This document shows positions 32,482 to 41,931 of a stretch of DNA of 54,292 bases, one piece after another. The notes below the pieces were generated by a model that worked only from the letters and a program-made list of their open reading frames with translations, had not been told where the DNA came from and did not search any database. A program made the translations under genes and the position numbers. Positions within the stretch are counted from its first letter, which is position 1; every line of letters begins with the position of its first letter. The DNA comes from Candidatus Rokuibacteriota bacterium (GTDB taxonomy: Bacteria; Methylomirabilota; Methylomirabilia; Rokubacteriales; CSP1-6): assembly GCA_003220685.1 (NCBI GenBank), contig QHTE01000024.1, forward strand, positions 1 through 54,292, given 5' to 3'.

Positions 32482-33483
32482 ATGCGTGTGTATTCCCCAA
32501 GGCGTGTGAGTCAGAGCCCGCTTGCCGTCGCCATCGGGATCTCGATCGGCTTCCACCTGCTTCTCCTGGCGCTGGCGCTCCTCGTACGGCCGCCCGCGAA
32601 CCCGACCTCGATGAAGCGGGGCGAGCCGCTCTTCGTCGAGCTGCCGGAGGCCGACCAGCCCGCGGCGCGCGGTGCCCCGGCCGCGCCGTCACCGGCGTCG
32701 GCTCCGCCGACGCCGCCCGCGCCGCCGGCGGTCAAGGCGCAGCCGCAGCCCAGGGTGGCTGCGACTCCGCCCCGGCCGAGCCCGCGCGAAGCCCGCGCAT
32801 CTCAGCCGCGCGCTCCCGAGCAGACGGCGGCCGTGAGCCCGCAGGCCCGGCCCGCCGCGCCCGAGACGCCTGCCCCCGAGGGCCTGCAGGCGCCGGCGCC
32901 CGCGAAGCCGGCCGAGCCGATGGTCGACGAGCCGGCACGCGCACCCGAGCCGCCGCCCCGCGAGGCGAGCCCGCCGCAGCCGAGGGTGGCAGCAGTCCCG
33001 CCCCAACCGCCCCAGCCGCCGATGATCGACAGCAAAACGGCGCTGCGCCGAGGCGGACCCGGTGGCGCCGGGGGCTCGGGCGAGGGCTGGGCCGGGATCG
33101 AGGGCGAGCCGATTCCGCTCGACTCCAGCGATCCCAAGTACAACGACTACCTCGAGCGCGTGCGGCGGATGATCAAGGAGAAGTGGGGGTATCCCTGCAT
33201 CAAGGACGTCGCGACCGGCCACTGCGACTACAAGTCGGCCCGGCTCGTGATCGTGTTCGGCATCCTCAAGGACGGACGCGTCCCCATGCTCGAGGTGGCG
33301 CAGCAGTCGGGCTACGCGATCTACGACGACTACGCGTCGAACGCGATCCGGCTGGCCCAGCCTTTTCCGCCGGTGCCGGCCTCCCTCATGGCGACGGCGA
33401 AATCCGGCAGCCAGGGCGTGAAGATCGTGGCCGCGTTCCAGTACGTCCTCGTCGAGAGCTCGCTCACCAACATCCTCCGTTGA
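32482..33483 (+). CDS. TonB/TolA-like energy-transducing protein
   Basis: A 333-residue inner-membrane-anchored protein. It has one N-terminal helix (AVAIGISIGFHLLLLALALLV, with the His usual in TonB), then about 150 residues of Pro/Ala-rich periplasmic linker, and a C-terminal TonB/TolA domain (about 220-333) with YLERVRRMIKEKWGYP and LVIVFGILKDGRV. Two Cys residues in YPCIKDVATGHCDY could form a disulfide, an extra not common in TonB. It should couple the proton-motive force to an outer-membrane receptor, but exbBD are not here. GTG 32488 is an alternative start. Confidence 0.82.
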   Translation: MRVYSPRRVSQSPLAVAIGISIGFHLLLLALALLVRPPANPTSMKRGEPLFVELPEADQPAARGAPAAPSPASAPPTPPAPPAVKAQPQPRVAATPPRPSPREARASQPRAPEQTAAVSPQARPAAPETPAPEGLQAPAPAKPAEPMVDEPARAPEPPPREASPPQPRVAAVPPQPPQPPMIDSKTALRRGGPGGAGGSGEGWAGIEGEPIPLDSSDPKYNDYLERVRRMIKEKWGYPCIKDVATGHCDYKSARLVIVFGILKDGRVPMLEVAQQSGYAIYDDYASNAIRLAQPFPPVPASLMATAKSGSQGVKIVAAFQYVLVESSLTNILR

Positions 33484-33509
33484 AACGCTCGTAATTCTAG
33501 GACCTTGCC

Positions 33510-33539
33510 TTGACAGCCTCGCGGCGTCGCATGTAGCAT
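33510..33539 (+). promoter_or_regulatory. Promoter of tRNA-Val and the thrS-infC operon
   Basis: TTGACA (33510-33515) and TAGCAT (33534-33539) with an 18-base spacer. The start site would fall near 33546, ten bases before the tRNA. No terminator separates the tRNA from thrS, so this may drive the whole translation operon. Confidence 0.65.
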
Positions 33540-33555
33540 GAGCGTCACTCTGGAT

Positions 33556-33630
33556 AGGCTCGTAGCTCAGTGGGAGAGCGCCTCTCTGACGCAGAGGAGG
33601 TCGGCGGTTCGAAACCGCCCGAGCCTACCA
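33556..33630 (+). tRNA. tRNA-Val(GAC)
   Basis: A complete 75-base cloverleaf. The acceptor is AGGCTCG/CGAGCCT, and the D arm is GCTC..GAGC. The anticodon stem is CCTCT/AGAGG with loop CTGACGC (anticodon GAC at 33588-33590). The T arm is GGCGG TTCGAAA CCGCC, discriminator A, and the CCA end is encoded (33628-33630). The thrS reading frame begins about 25 bases later. Confidence 0.95.
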
Positions 33631-33655
33631 TTCACACAAACGGGCGAGCGCACCA

Positions 33656-35440
33656 CTGTCTGAAGAAGATCGTCACCTCAAGCTGACCGGCGATTTCGAC
33701 TGCGATCCCTCGGCGCTCGCGACCCTGCGCCATTCGACCGCGCACGTCATGGCGCAGGCCGTGAAGCGGCTGTTCCCGGCCGTGCGAGTCGCCATCGGCC
33801 CCTCGATCGAGGACGGCTTCTACTACGATTTCGCGAAAGCGGAACCGTTCGCGCCGGAGGACCTCGCGAAGATCGAGGAGGTCATGCACGAGATCGCGAA
33901 GGCGAACTATCCCTTCGAGCGGCAGGAGATGTCGCGCGAGGAGGCGATCCGGTTCTTCCGCGAGCGGAACGAGCCGTTCAAGGTCGAGATCCTCGAGGGC
34001 ATCGACGCCGCGCGGGTGTCGCTCTACCGTCAGGGCGACTTCATCGACCTCTGCCGTGGGCCCCACGTGCCGGCGACCGGCCACGTGAAGCACTTCAAGC
34101 TCCTGTCGTCCTCCGGGGCCTACTGGCGCGGCGACGAGCGCAACCCGATGCTGCAGCGCATCTACGGCACCGCCTGGCTCACGAAGGAAGAGCTCGACAA
34201 GCATCTCTGGCGGCTCGAAGAGGCCAAGAAGCGCGACCACCGCAAGCTCGGGCGCGAGCTCGACCTCTACGCCTTTCATGACGTCTCGCCCGGCGCGCCC
34301 TTCTGGCTCCCGAACGGCTGGACGCTCGTGCGCGAGCTGGAGCGGTTCGTCCGCGAGGTGCTCGACGCGCGCGGCTACCAGGAGATCTCGACGCCGATTC
34401 TCGTCAACCAGAAGCTTTGGGAGCAGTCCGGCCACTGGGAGCACTACCGCGAGAACATGTTCCTGGTGGAATCCGAGGAGCAGGTCTTCAGCCTCAAGCC
34501 GATGAACTGCCCGGAGTCCACGCTGGTCTATCGCCACGCGCTGCGCTCGTATCGCGACCTGCCGCTCCGCTTCGCGGACATGGGGCGGCTGCACCGCAAC
34601 GAGCGGTCGGGCACCCTGACCGGGCTCATGCGCGTGCGTCAGTTCACGCAGGACGACGCGCACATCTACTGCCGCTGGGACCAGATCCAGGACGAGATCA
34701 CCGCGCTGCTCGGGCTGGTCCGCGAGTGGTACAAGACCTTCGTGCTCGACCCGTTCTTCAAGCTCTCGACGCGGCCGGCGAAGTCGCTGGGGACCGACGA
34801 GCAGTGGCAGGCGGCCGAGGGGGCGCTGCAGGACGCGCTTCGCGCCAACGGCCTGGCGTTCGAGCTTAATCCGGGCGATGGGACGTTCTACGGCCCCAAG
34901 ATCGACGTCGACGTGCAGGACGCGCTCGGCCGACGCTGGCAGGTGGCGACGATCCAGGTCGACTTCCAGCAGCCGGAGCGCTTCGGGCTCGAGTACATCG
35001 CCAGCGACGGCCAGGCCAAGCGTCCGGTCATGATCCACCGGGCGATCTTCGGCTCGTTCGAGCGCTTCGTCGGCGTCCTGGTCGAGCACTACGCCGGCGC
35101 GTTCCCGACCTGGCTGGCGCCGGTCCAGGCGCGCGTGCTGCCGATCAGCGAGAAGCACATCGACTACGCGCGTGCGGTGCACGCGCGTCTCCGCGCCGCG
35201 CGCATCCGCGCCGAGCTCGACGACCGCAACGAGAAGCTCGGCTACCGCATCCGCGACGCGCAGGTCCGCAAGGTGCCCTACATGCTCGTCGTCGGCGCCC
35301 GCGAGGCCGAGAACGGCACCGTGAGCCTCCGTCACCGCACCGGCGACGATCTCGGCGCCGTGGCGCTCGACCGCGTCCTGGGCGACCTCGCCCGCGAGAT
35401 CGGCTCGCGCGACGCCAGCCTCGCCGTGGGCCGCTCGTGA
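33656..35440 (+). CDS. thrS: Threonyl-tRNA synthetase lacking a TGS domain; non-canonical start
   Basis: ThrRS charges tRNA-Thr. The frame includes the editing-domain motif RHSTAHVMAQAVKRLFP at its N terminus, GFYYDF, CRGPHVPATG, and the catalytic core KPMNCPES, RFADMGRLHRNE, GLMRVRQFTQDDAHIYC and HRAIFGSFERF. It ends with the anticodon-binding domain. The first ATG (33749) would cut off the essential HSTAH, so the start must be upstream. Between the tRNA and that point the only plausible codon is CTG 33656 (Leu-Ser-Glu-Glu-Asp), giving about 594 residues. There is no room for the usual N-terminal TGS domain. TGS-less ThrRS proteins exist. A lost start through deletion or misassembly is the alternative. 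Confidence 0.85.
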   Translation: MSEEDRHLKLTGDFDCDPSALATLRHSTAHVMAQAVKRLFPAVRVAIGPSIEDGFYYDFAKAEPFAPEDLAKIEEVMHEIAKANYPFERQEMSREEAIRFFRERNEPFKVEILEGIDAARVSLYRQGDFIDLCRGPHVPATGHVKHFKLLSSSGAYWRGDERNPMLQRIYGTAWLTKEELDKHLWRLEEAKKRDHRKLGRELDLYAFHDVSPGAPFWLPNGWTLVRELERFVREVLDARGYQEISTPILVNQKLWEQSGHWEHYRENMFLVESEEQVFSLKPMNCPESTLVYRHALRSYRDLPLRFADMGRLHRNERSGTLTGLMRVRQFTQDDAHIYCRWDQIQDEITALLGLVREWYKTFVLDPFFKLSTRPAKSLGTDEQWQAAEGALQDALRANGLAFELNPGDGTFYGPKIDVDVQDALGRRWQVATIQVDFQQPERFGLEYIASDGQAKRPVMIHRAIFGSFERFVGVLVEHYAGAFPTWLAPVQARVLPISEKHIDYARAVHARLRAARIRAELDDRNEKLGYRIRDAQVRKVPYMLVVGAREAENGTVSLRHRTGDDLGAVALDRVLGDLAREIGSRDASLAVGRS

Positions 35441-35470
35441 TGGGCCGGCCCGTGACCAATTCGAACTAAC

Positions 35471-35487
35471 GAGGAGCCACGCCTATC
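35471..35487 (+). promoter_or_regulatory. Shine-Dalgarno and ATC start of infC
   Basis: GAGGAG (35471-35476) is followed eight bases later by ATC (35485-35487). An in-frame TAA at 35467-35469 excludes any earlier start, and the only ATG (35632) is far inside the conserved protein. The ribosome site therefore fixes ATC as the start codon. Confidence 0.8.
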
Positions 35488-36003
35488 AGTCAAGCCAAGG
35501 ACATCCGTATCAACGAAGGCATCCGCGTCCGGGAAGTCCGCGTCGTCGGCGCCGACGGCTCGCAGCTCGGCATCCTGCCCATCGCGACGGCCCTCGATAC
35601 CGCGCGCCAGCAGGAGCTCGATCTCGTCGAGGTGGCGCCCGATGCGGCGCCGCCGGTGTGCCGTATCATGGACTTCGGCAAGTACAAGTACACGCAGGCC
35701 CGGCGGCTCAAGGAAGCGCGCAAGAAGCAGACGACCATCCAGGTCAAGGAAGTCAAGATGGGTCCGAAGACCGAGAAGCACGACTTCGACTTCAAGCTGA
35801 AGCACGTGCGGCGCTTCCTGGAAGACGGCCACAAGGCCAAGGTCACCGTGCGCTTCAAGGGGCGTGAAATGGCGCACACGGAGCTCGGCTGGAAGATGCT
35901 GAACAAGATGCTCGAGGCGACGCAGGACATCGCCAACCCCGAGAACAATCCTCGCCTCGAGGGCCGGATGCTGCACATCATCCTGAGCCCGAAGGCGCAC
36001 TGA
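35485..36003 (+). CDS. infC: Translation initiation factor IF-3 (ATC start)
   Basis: IF-3 binds the 30S subunit and checks start codon-anticodon pairing. The 172-residue product has both domains. The N-terminal domain runs from AKDIRINEGIRVREVRVVGADG to CRIMDFGKYKY, followed by the Lys-rich linker, then the C-terminal domain with MGPKTEKHDFDFKLKHVRRFL and VRFKGREMAH. The codon ATC at 35485 is the only option after the in-frame stop. E. coli infC starts with AUU, and IF-3 rejects such codons and so limits its own synthesis. The same autocontrol is probable here. rpmI follows after 13 bases. Confidence 0.92.
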   Translation: MSQAKDIRINEGIRVREVRVVGADGSQLGILPIATALDTARQQELDLVEVAPDAAPPVCRIMDFGKYKYTQARRLKEARKKQTTIQVKEVKMGPKTEKHDFDFKLKHVRRFLEDGHKAKVTVRFKGREMAHTELGWKMLNKMLEATQDIANPENNPRLEGRMLHIILSPKAH

Positions 36004-36016
36004 CGGAGACGACGAG

Positions 36017-36214
36017 ATGCCAAAGATGAAGACCAAGCGCAGCGCGCGCAAGCGGCTCAAGCGCACGGGCTCGGGCAAGCTCAAGCGCGCGGGCGGCTGG
36101 AAGCAGCACAAGCTCGAGGGCAAGGGCCCGCAGCGCCGCCGCCGGCTGCGCAAGGCGAAGCTGGTCGACAAGGCGGACGAGCGGCGGCTGGCCGCGCTCG
36201 TCCCATATCTATAA
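36017..36214 (+). CDS. rpmI: Ribosomal protein bL35
   Basis: A 65-residue, very basic protein with [24 protein letters not shown] and a C-terminal VPYL, the standard L35 pattern. It belongs to the 50S subunit. It sits in the invariant infC-rpmI-rplT order with GGAGACGA before the ATG. Confidence 0.97.
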   Translation: MPKMKTKRSARKRLKRTGSGKLKRAGGWKQHKLEGKGPQRRRRLRKAKLVDKADERRLAALVPYL

Positions 36215-37570
<1,356 letters not shown>

Positions 37571-37574
37571 GGCG

Positions 37575-40025
37575 ATGAAGATCCCGTACGGCTGGGTGCG
37601 CGAGTTCGTCGATCTCCGGCTGACGGCCGCGCAGGCCGCCGAGCGCCTCGTCAACGCCGGCATCGAGGTCGCGTCGGTCACGGCGCTCGCGCCCGACCTC
37701 AAGGGCGTGGTCGTGGGCTTGATCGAGGCGATCGAGCGCGAGCTCGGAAGGGGCCAGGGCGGCTATCCGCTGTTCCTCTGCCGGGTCAGCATCGGCCGCG
37801 AGCGCTATGCGGTCGTGTGCGGCGCGCCGAACACCCGGGTCGGCGTGCGCGCCGCGTTCGCGCCGCCGGGGGCCGTGCTGCCGGGCGGGCGGCGGATCGC
37901 CGCCGCCAAGATCCACGGCGTGGAGTCGCAGGGCATGCTCTGCTCCGAGCGCGAGCTGGGGCTCGGCGAGGAGCACGAGGCGGGTATCCTCGAGGTCGCC
38001 GACGCCAAGCCCGGCGCGGATCTCGTCGCCGCGCTCGGCCTCGACGACCACGTGCTCGAAGTGGAGATCACGCCGAACCGGCCGGACTGCCTCTCGGTGC
38101 TCGGCATCGCCCGCGAGCTCGCGGCGCTGACCGGCGCGCGCCTGCGGCCGCCCGCCATCGCGCTGAAGGAATCGGGCGAGAGCGCCGGGAAGCTCGCGCG
38201 CGTCCGGATCGAGGCGCCGGACCTCTGCCACCGGTTCACGGCGCGCATGATCGGCTCGGTCACCGTCCGCCCCTCGCCGGCGTGGCTGCGCGCGCGGCTG
38301 CGCGCGGTCGGGCTGCGCCCGATCAGCAACGTCGTCGACGCCACCAACTACGTCCTCTGGGAGCTCGGCCAGCCCCTGCACGCCTACGACTACGAGACGG
38401 TGGCCGAGGCGACGATCGTCGTGCGGCGCGCCCGGCCCGACGAGCGCTTCACGACCCTGGACGGCCAGGAGCGCGCGCTCGACGCGTCGATGCTGCTCAT
38501 CGCCGACCCGCGGCGCGCGATTGGCCTGGCCGGCGTGATGGGCGGCGCCAACACCGAGGTCAGCGACCGGACGACGCGCGTGCTGCTGGAGAGCGCCTGG
38601 TTCGCGCCCGCCTCGATCCGGCGCACCTCGCGCGCGCTCGGCCTGCGCACCGACGCCGCCTACCGGTTCGAGCGCGGCGCCGACCTCGAGGGGCTCGTGA
38701 CCGCGTCCGCCCGCGCGGCGGCGCTCATCGCCGAGCTCGCCGGCGGCACCATCGCGCGCGGCGTGATCGACGCGTATCCGCGCAAGCGCAAGCCCCAGCA
38801 CGTGCGTCTGCGGATGTCGCGGGTGCAGCGCGTCCTCGGGATCGCGCCGTCGCCGGCGCAGGCGCGGAAAGTCCTCACGGGGCTCGGCCTGCCGGTGAAG
38901 GCGCGCGGCGCCGACCTCGAGGTGACCGTGCCGAGCTTTCGGCGCGATCTCTCGATGGAGGACGACCTCGTCGAGGAAATCATCCGCGTCTGGGGCTACG
39001 ACCGGATTCCGTCCACCTTGCCCGGCGGCGCGATCTCGCTCGTCACGCACCCGACCGCCCTGCGCCAGAGCCAGACCGTCCGGCGCGCGCTGGTCGGCGC
39101 CGGGCTCGCCGAGGTCGTCACGTACGCGTTCACCGATCCCGCGAGGGTCGAGCTCCTCCGTCGCCCCGTCGATCCCAAGCCCGTCGAGCTCATGAACCCG
39201 CTGGCGCAGGACGCGTCGCTCCTGCGGGTGAACCCGCTCGAGGGCGTGCTGAGCGCGGTCGCGACCAACGTGAGGCGCCAGCAGGCGGACGTGCGGGTGT
39301 TCGAGATCTGCACGACATACGCCCAGACCGCGGGAGCGAAGCCGGGTCGCGCCGGCCTCACGGACCCCGCTACAATAAACCCCGCTACGACAGAACCGCG
39401 CTGGGTCGCGATCGCGCTGACGGGCGCGCGCGGCGAGCCGGGCTGGGCCGGCGCGACCGGGCCGGTCGACGTGTACGACGCCAAGGGGCTGGCCGAGCAC
39501 ACGCTCGACGCGCTCTGGGTGCGCGCCGCCACCGGCGAGGACGGGGTGCTCAGCGGATTCGAGCCCGACTGCCACGGCACGCTCGTGACCGAGAGCGGCG
39601 CGATCGTGGCCGAGTTCGGCGAGGTCGCGGCGGCCTTGCGCGAGAGCTTCGGCATCCCGCCGCCGGTGTTCGCCGCGGTCGTCTCGCTCGACGCGGCCGG
39701 GGCGGCGGCCGCCGCGCCGATGCGGTTTCAGGCGCTGCCGCGCTTCCCGGCGGTCGAGCGCGATCTCGCGTTCGTCATCGGCGGTGAGCAGACCCTGACC
39801 GCGGCGCAGATCGAGTCGGCGCTTCGAGAGGCGGCCGGACCTCTCCTGCGACGGCTCGTGCTCTTCGACGTCTTCAAGTTTCCGGACGGCCGGACGAGCC
39901 TCGCGTGGCGGCTCCTCTTCCAGGCCGAGGACCGGACCTTGACCGACGCCGAGGTGAACGCGATCCAGGAGCGTGTGGTCCGGCGGATCACCGAGACCTT
40001 CCACATCACCCTGCGGAGCGGCTGA
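37575..40025 (+). CDS. pheT: Phenylalanyl-tRNA synthetase beta subunit
   Basis: An 816-residue protein with the full bacterial PheT domain order. The N-terminal OB/tRNA-binding domain (GGYPLFLCRVSIGRERYAVVCGAPN) comes first, then the B3/4 editing core and B5 (VRLRMSRVQRVLGIAPSPAQARKVL). A class-II-like catalytic-fold domain and the C-terminal FDX-ACB anticodon domain (LPRFPAVERDLAFV) follow. A short linker near 39364-39395 contains a 10-bp direct repeat encoding NPAT-like sequence. ATG 37575 lies four bases after the pheS stop. Unlike pheS its frame is uninterrupted. Confidence 0.95.
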   Translation: MKIPYGWVREFVDLRLTAAQAAERLVNAGIEVASVTALAPDLKGVVVGLIEAIERELGRGQGGYPLFLCRVSIGRERYAVVCGAPNTRVGVRAAFAPPGAVLPGGRRIAAAKIHGVESQGMLCSERELGLGEEHEAGILEVADAKPGADLVAALGLDDHVLEVEITPNRPDCLSVLGIARELAALTGARLRPPAIALKESGESAGKLARVRIEAPDLCHRFTARMIGSVTVRPSPAWLRARLRAVGLRPISNVVDATNYVLWELGQPLHAYDYETVAEATIVVRRARPDERFTTLDGQERALDASMLLIADPRRAIGLAGVMGGANTEVSDRTTRVLLESAWFAPASIRRTSRALGLRTDAAYRFERGADLEGLVTASARAAALIAELAGGTIARGVIDAYPRKRKPQHVRLRMSRVQRVLGIAPSPAQARKVLTGLGLPVKARGADLEVTVPSFRRDLSMEDDLVEEIIRVWGYDRIPSTLPGGAISLVTHPTALRQSQTVRRALVGAGLAEVVTYAFTDPARVELLRRPVDPKPVELMNPLAQDASLLRVNPLEGVLSAVATNVRRQQADVRVFEICTTYAQTAGAKPGRAGLTDPATINPATTEPRWVAIALTGARGEPGWAGATGPVDVYDAKGLAEHTLDALWVRAATGEDGVLSGFEPDCHGTLVTESGAIVAEFGEVAAALRESFGIPPPVFAAVVSLDAAGAAAAAPMRFQALPRFPAVERDLAFVIGGEQTLTAAQIESALREAAGPLLRRLVLFDVFKFPDGRTSLAWRLLFQAEDRTLTDAEVNAIQERVVRRITETFHITLRSG

Positions 40026-40231
40026 TGGGCGACAGCATCGTCGAGCGACTGACCGAACTCGAAGGCGCAGTGAAGCGCGCGGCCGAAGCGCTCGCGCGCA
40101 TGCGCGAGGAGAACGCAGAGCTCAAGCGCGAGGTGAAGCGGCTCGGCGACGAGCGTCGCCAGGTGCTCACCCAGGTGGACATGATCCTGAAAGACATCGG
40201 CAAGCTCGATCTCGACAGGCCGCAAGAATGA
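40025..40231 (+). CDS. Short coiled-coil protein, ZapB-like
   Basis: A 68-residue, almost entirely heptad-patterned helix (IVERLTELEGAVKRAAEALARMREENAELKREV). Such small proteins commonly lie just before zapA and may act like ZapB in linking the division ring. ATG 40025 overlaps the pheT stop (TGATG). The stop overlaps zapA (ATGA). Similarity is by size, coil and position only. Confidence 0.7.
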   Translation: MGDSIVERLTELEGAVKRAAEALARMREENAELKREVKRLGDERRQVLTQVDMILKDIGKLDLDRPQE

Positions 40232-40533
40232 GCGAGCCGCGGCGGATCGAGCTCAACCTGCTCGGCCAGACCCTGACGATTCGCTCCGAGGCGACGGCCG
40301 ACTATCTGCGCCGGCTCGCGAGGTATCTCGAGGAGCGGGTGGCGCAGCTCAAGCGCTCGGGCGTCGCCGATCCGTTGACCGCGCTCTCGCTCGCGGCCCT
40401 GGATATCACCGACGAATTATTTCGCGCGCGCGAGGACAAGAAGACGGACGCGGACGACGTGGGCGCCCGCATCGGCGCGCTCGTCGCGCTTCTCGACAAG
40501 GTCACGCCGCCGGAGCCCGGCTCGCGACGCTAG
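40228..40533 (+). CDS. zapA: Cell division protein ZapA
   Basis: A 101-residue protein with the N-terminal ZapA domain (RRIELNLLGQTLTIRSEATADYLRRLARYLEERV) and a C-terminal helix. ZapA binds FtsZ and bundles protofilaments at midcell. It is translationally coupled to the coiled-coil gene and ends by overlapping the convergent cobyrinate synthase stop within CTAG (40530-40533). In many bacteria 6S RNA follows zapA. Here a 6S candidate lies about 2.3 kb further on, after two antisense genes. Confidence 0.85.
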   Translation: MSEPRRIELNLLGQTLTIRSEATADYLRRLARYLEERVAQLKRSGVADPLTALSLAALDITDELFRAREDKKTDADDVGARIGALVALLDKVTPPEPGSRR

Positions 40534-41906
40534 ACGCTTCTACCCTCACGGGGCGCCGCCCGTTCGGCGCACGCGGCGACGAACGACCGTGGCAGGTCGG
40601 GATTCGACGCGAAGTGGAGGTGGATGTAGCTCATGAGCGTGCGGCCGACCAGATAGCCTTCGGCGCGTCCGGCGGCGCCGTGCTGCGCGAGACGGTATAC
40701 GCGCTCGACGCCGTCCGGCACGCGATCGAGCGTCGAGTAGTGAAACTCGTGACCGCGCCCGACGGTGCCGGCTCGTCCGAGCGGCGTCGCGTCCGTGAAC
40801 GTGACCTCGGTGTAGCCGAGGGCCATCCGGCGCGGCTTCATTCTGACCGTGGTGGGCAGGACGCCGACCATCGGATGGGCCACGCCGTCCAGATCCTCGA
40901 GCGTCTCGGTGAGATACATGAGCCCGCCGCATTCGGCGTAGATCGGCCGGCCGGCCCCGGAAAACCGGCGTACCGCTTCGCGCGTCGAGACGTTCTGGGC
41001 GAGCCGCGCCGCGTGCAGCTCGGGATAGCCGCCGCCGAAGTAAAGACCGTCCACGTCCGGTAGCCGCTCCGCCAGCGGGCTCCAGAAGACCAGCTCGGCG
41101 CCCGCCGCGCGCAGCATCTCCAGATTCTCGGCGTAGTAGAACTGGAACGCTTCGTCGCGCGCGACACCGATCCTCCCGATCGGCGCCGGTCGATCATGAC
41201 GCGCTGGCGGCGGCGGCTCGACCGGCGCCGCGAGGGAGAGCAGCCGGTCGAGGTCGAGCGAGCGCTCGACGGCATCCCCGAGGTCGCGGAGCTTCTCGGG
41301 AGCGAGCGTGCCCTCGACCGCGCTGACCAGACCCAGATGGCGCTCGGGGAGGACGAGCCGCTCGTTTCGAAGAATCGCGCCCAGCGGCGCGCCGCGGCAC
41401 GCCGACTCGATCGCGTCCAGCACCATGCGGCCGTGCCCTTCGCTGCCGACGCGGTTGGCGATGAACCCGACCACGTCGAGCTCCGGATCGAAGCGCTCGA
41501 ACCCCAGCGCGACGGCTCCCGCGCTTCTGGCCGCCGTCCATGCGTCGAGGACGAGCACGAGCGGCGCGCGCAGCCATTTGGCCACCTGTGCCGTCGAGCC
41601 CGCTTCGCTCCGGCCGTCCAGCCCGTCGAAGCAGCCCATCATGCCCTCGACGACTCCGACGTCGGCGTCGCCGGCGTGGCGGGCGACGCAGGCGAGCACC
41701 CGCTCGCGGCCGCACATCCAGCCGTCGAGGTTGTAGGACGGGCGGCCGGTGACGAGCTCGTGAAAGCCCGGATCGATGAAGTCGGGTCCGACCTTGAACG
41801 CCTGGACGCGGAGGCCGCGCCGGCGCAGAGCCTCGAGCAGGCCGAGCGTGATGGACGTCTTGCCGACGCCTGTCGACACACCGGCAACGACCAGGATGCG
41901 CATCAT
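40530..41906 (-). CDS. cobB: Cobyrinate a,c-diamide synthase
   Basis: A 458-residue enzyme that amidates the a and c carboxylates of cobyrinate (or hydrogenobyrinate) using glutamine and ATP in cobalamin synthesis. The N-terminal P-loop is GVSTGVGKTS. KVGPDFIDPGFHELVTGRPSYNLD and GGYPELHAARL are CobB/CbiA signatures. The triad Cys sits in YAECGGLMYL, and the C-terminal His is in SYIHLHF. ATG 41906 follows GAGGAG with seven-base spacing. No other cobalamin gene is near, so it is an isolated pathway member behind an enoyl-CoA hydratase gene. Confidence 0.92.
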   Translation of the reverse strand: MMRILVVAGVSTGVGKTSITLGLLEALRRRGLRVQAFKVGPDFIDPGFHELVTGRPSYNLDGWMCGRERVLACVARHAGDADVGVVEGMMGCFDGLDGRSEAGSTAQVAKWLRAPLVLVLDAWTAARSAGAVALGFERFDPELDVVGFIANRVGSEGHGRMVLDAIESACRGAPLGAILRNERLVLPERHLGLVSAVEGTLAPEKLRDLGDAVERSLDLDRLLSLAAPVEPPPPARHDRPAPIGRIGVARDEAFQFYYAENLEMLRAAGAELVFWSPLAERLPDVDGLYFGGGYPELHAARLAQNVSTREAVRRFSGAGRPIYAECGGLMYLTETLEDLDGVAHPMVGVLPTTVRMKPRRMALGYTEVTFTDATPLGRAGTVGRGHEFHYSTLDRVPDGVERVYRLAQHGAAGRAEGYLVGRTLMSYIHLHFASNPDLPRSFVAACAERAAPREGRSV

Positions 41907-41931
41907 CGCCGCGCTCCTCACGGCCCCGCCT

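Noticed and set aside
33749..35440. ATG 33749 as the thrS start
   Set aside because: It would remove the conserved HSTAH of the editing domain, whose coding sequence is present just upstream.
39364..39395. Repeat ACCCCGCTAC inside pheT
   Set aside because: Two 10-bp copies in a linker with frame kept. Too short and too few for a repeat array or regulatory element.
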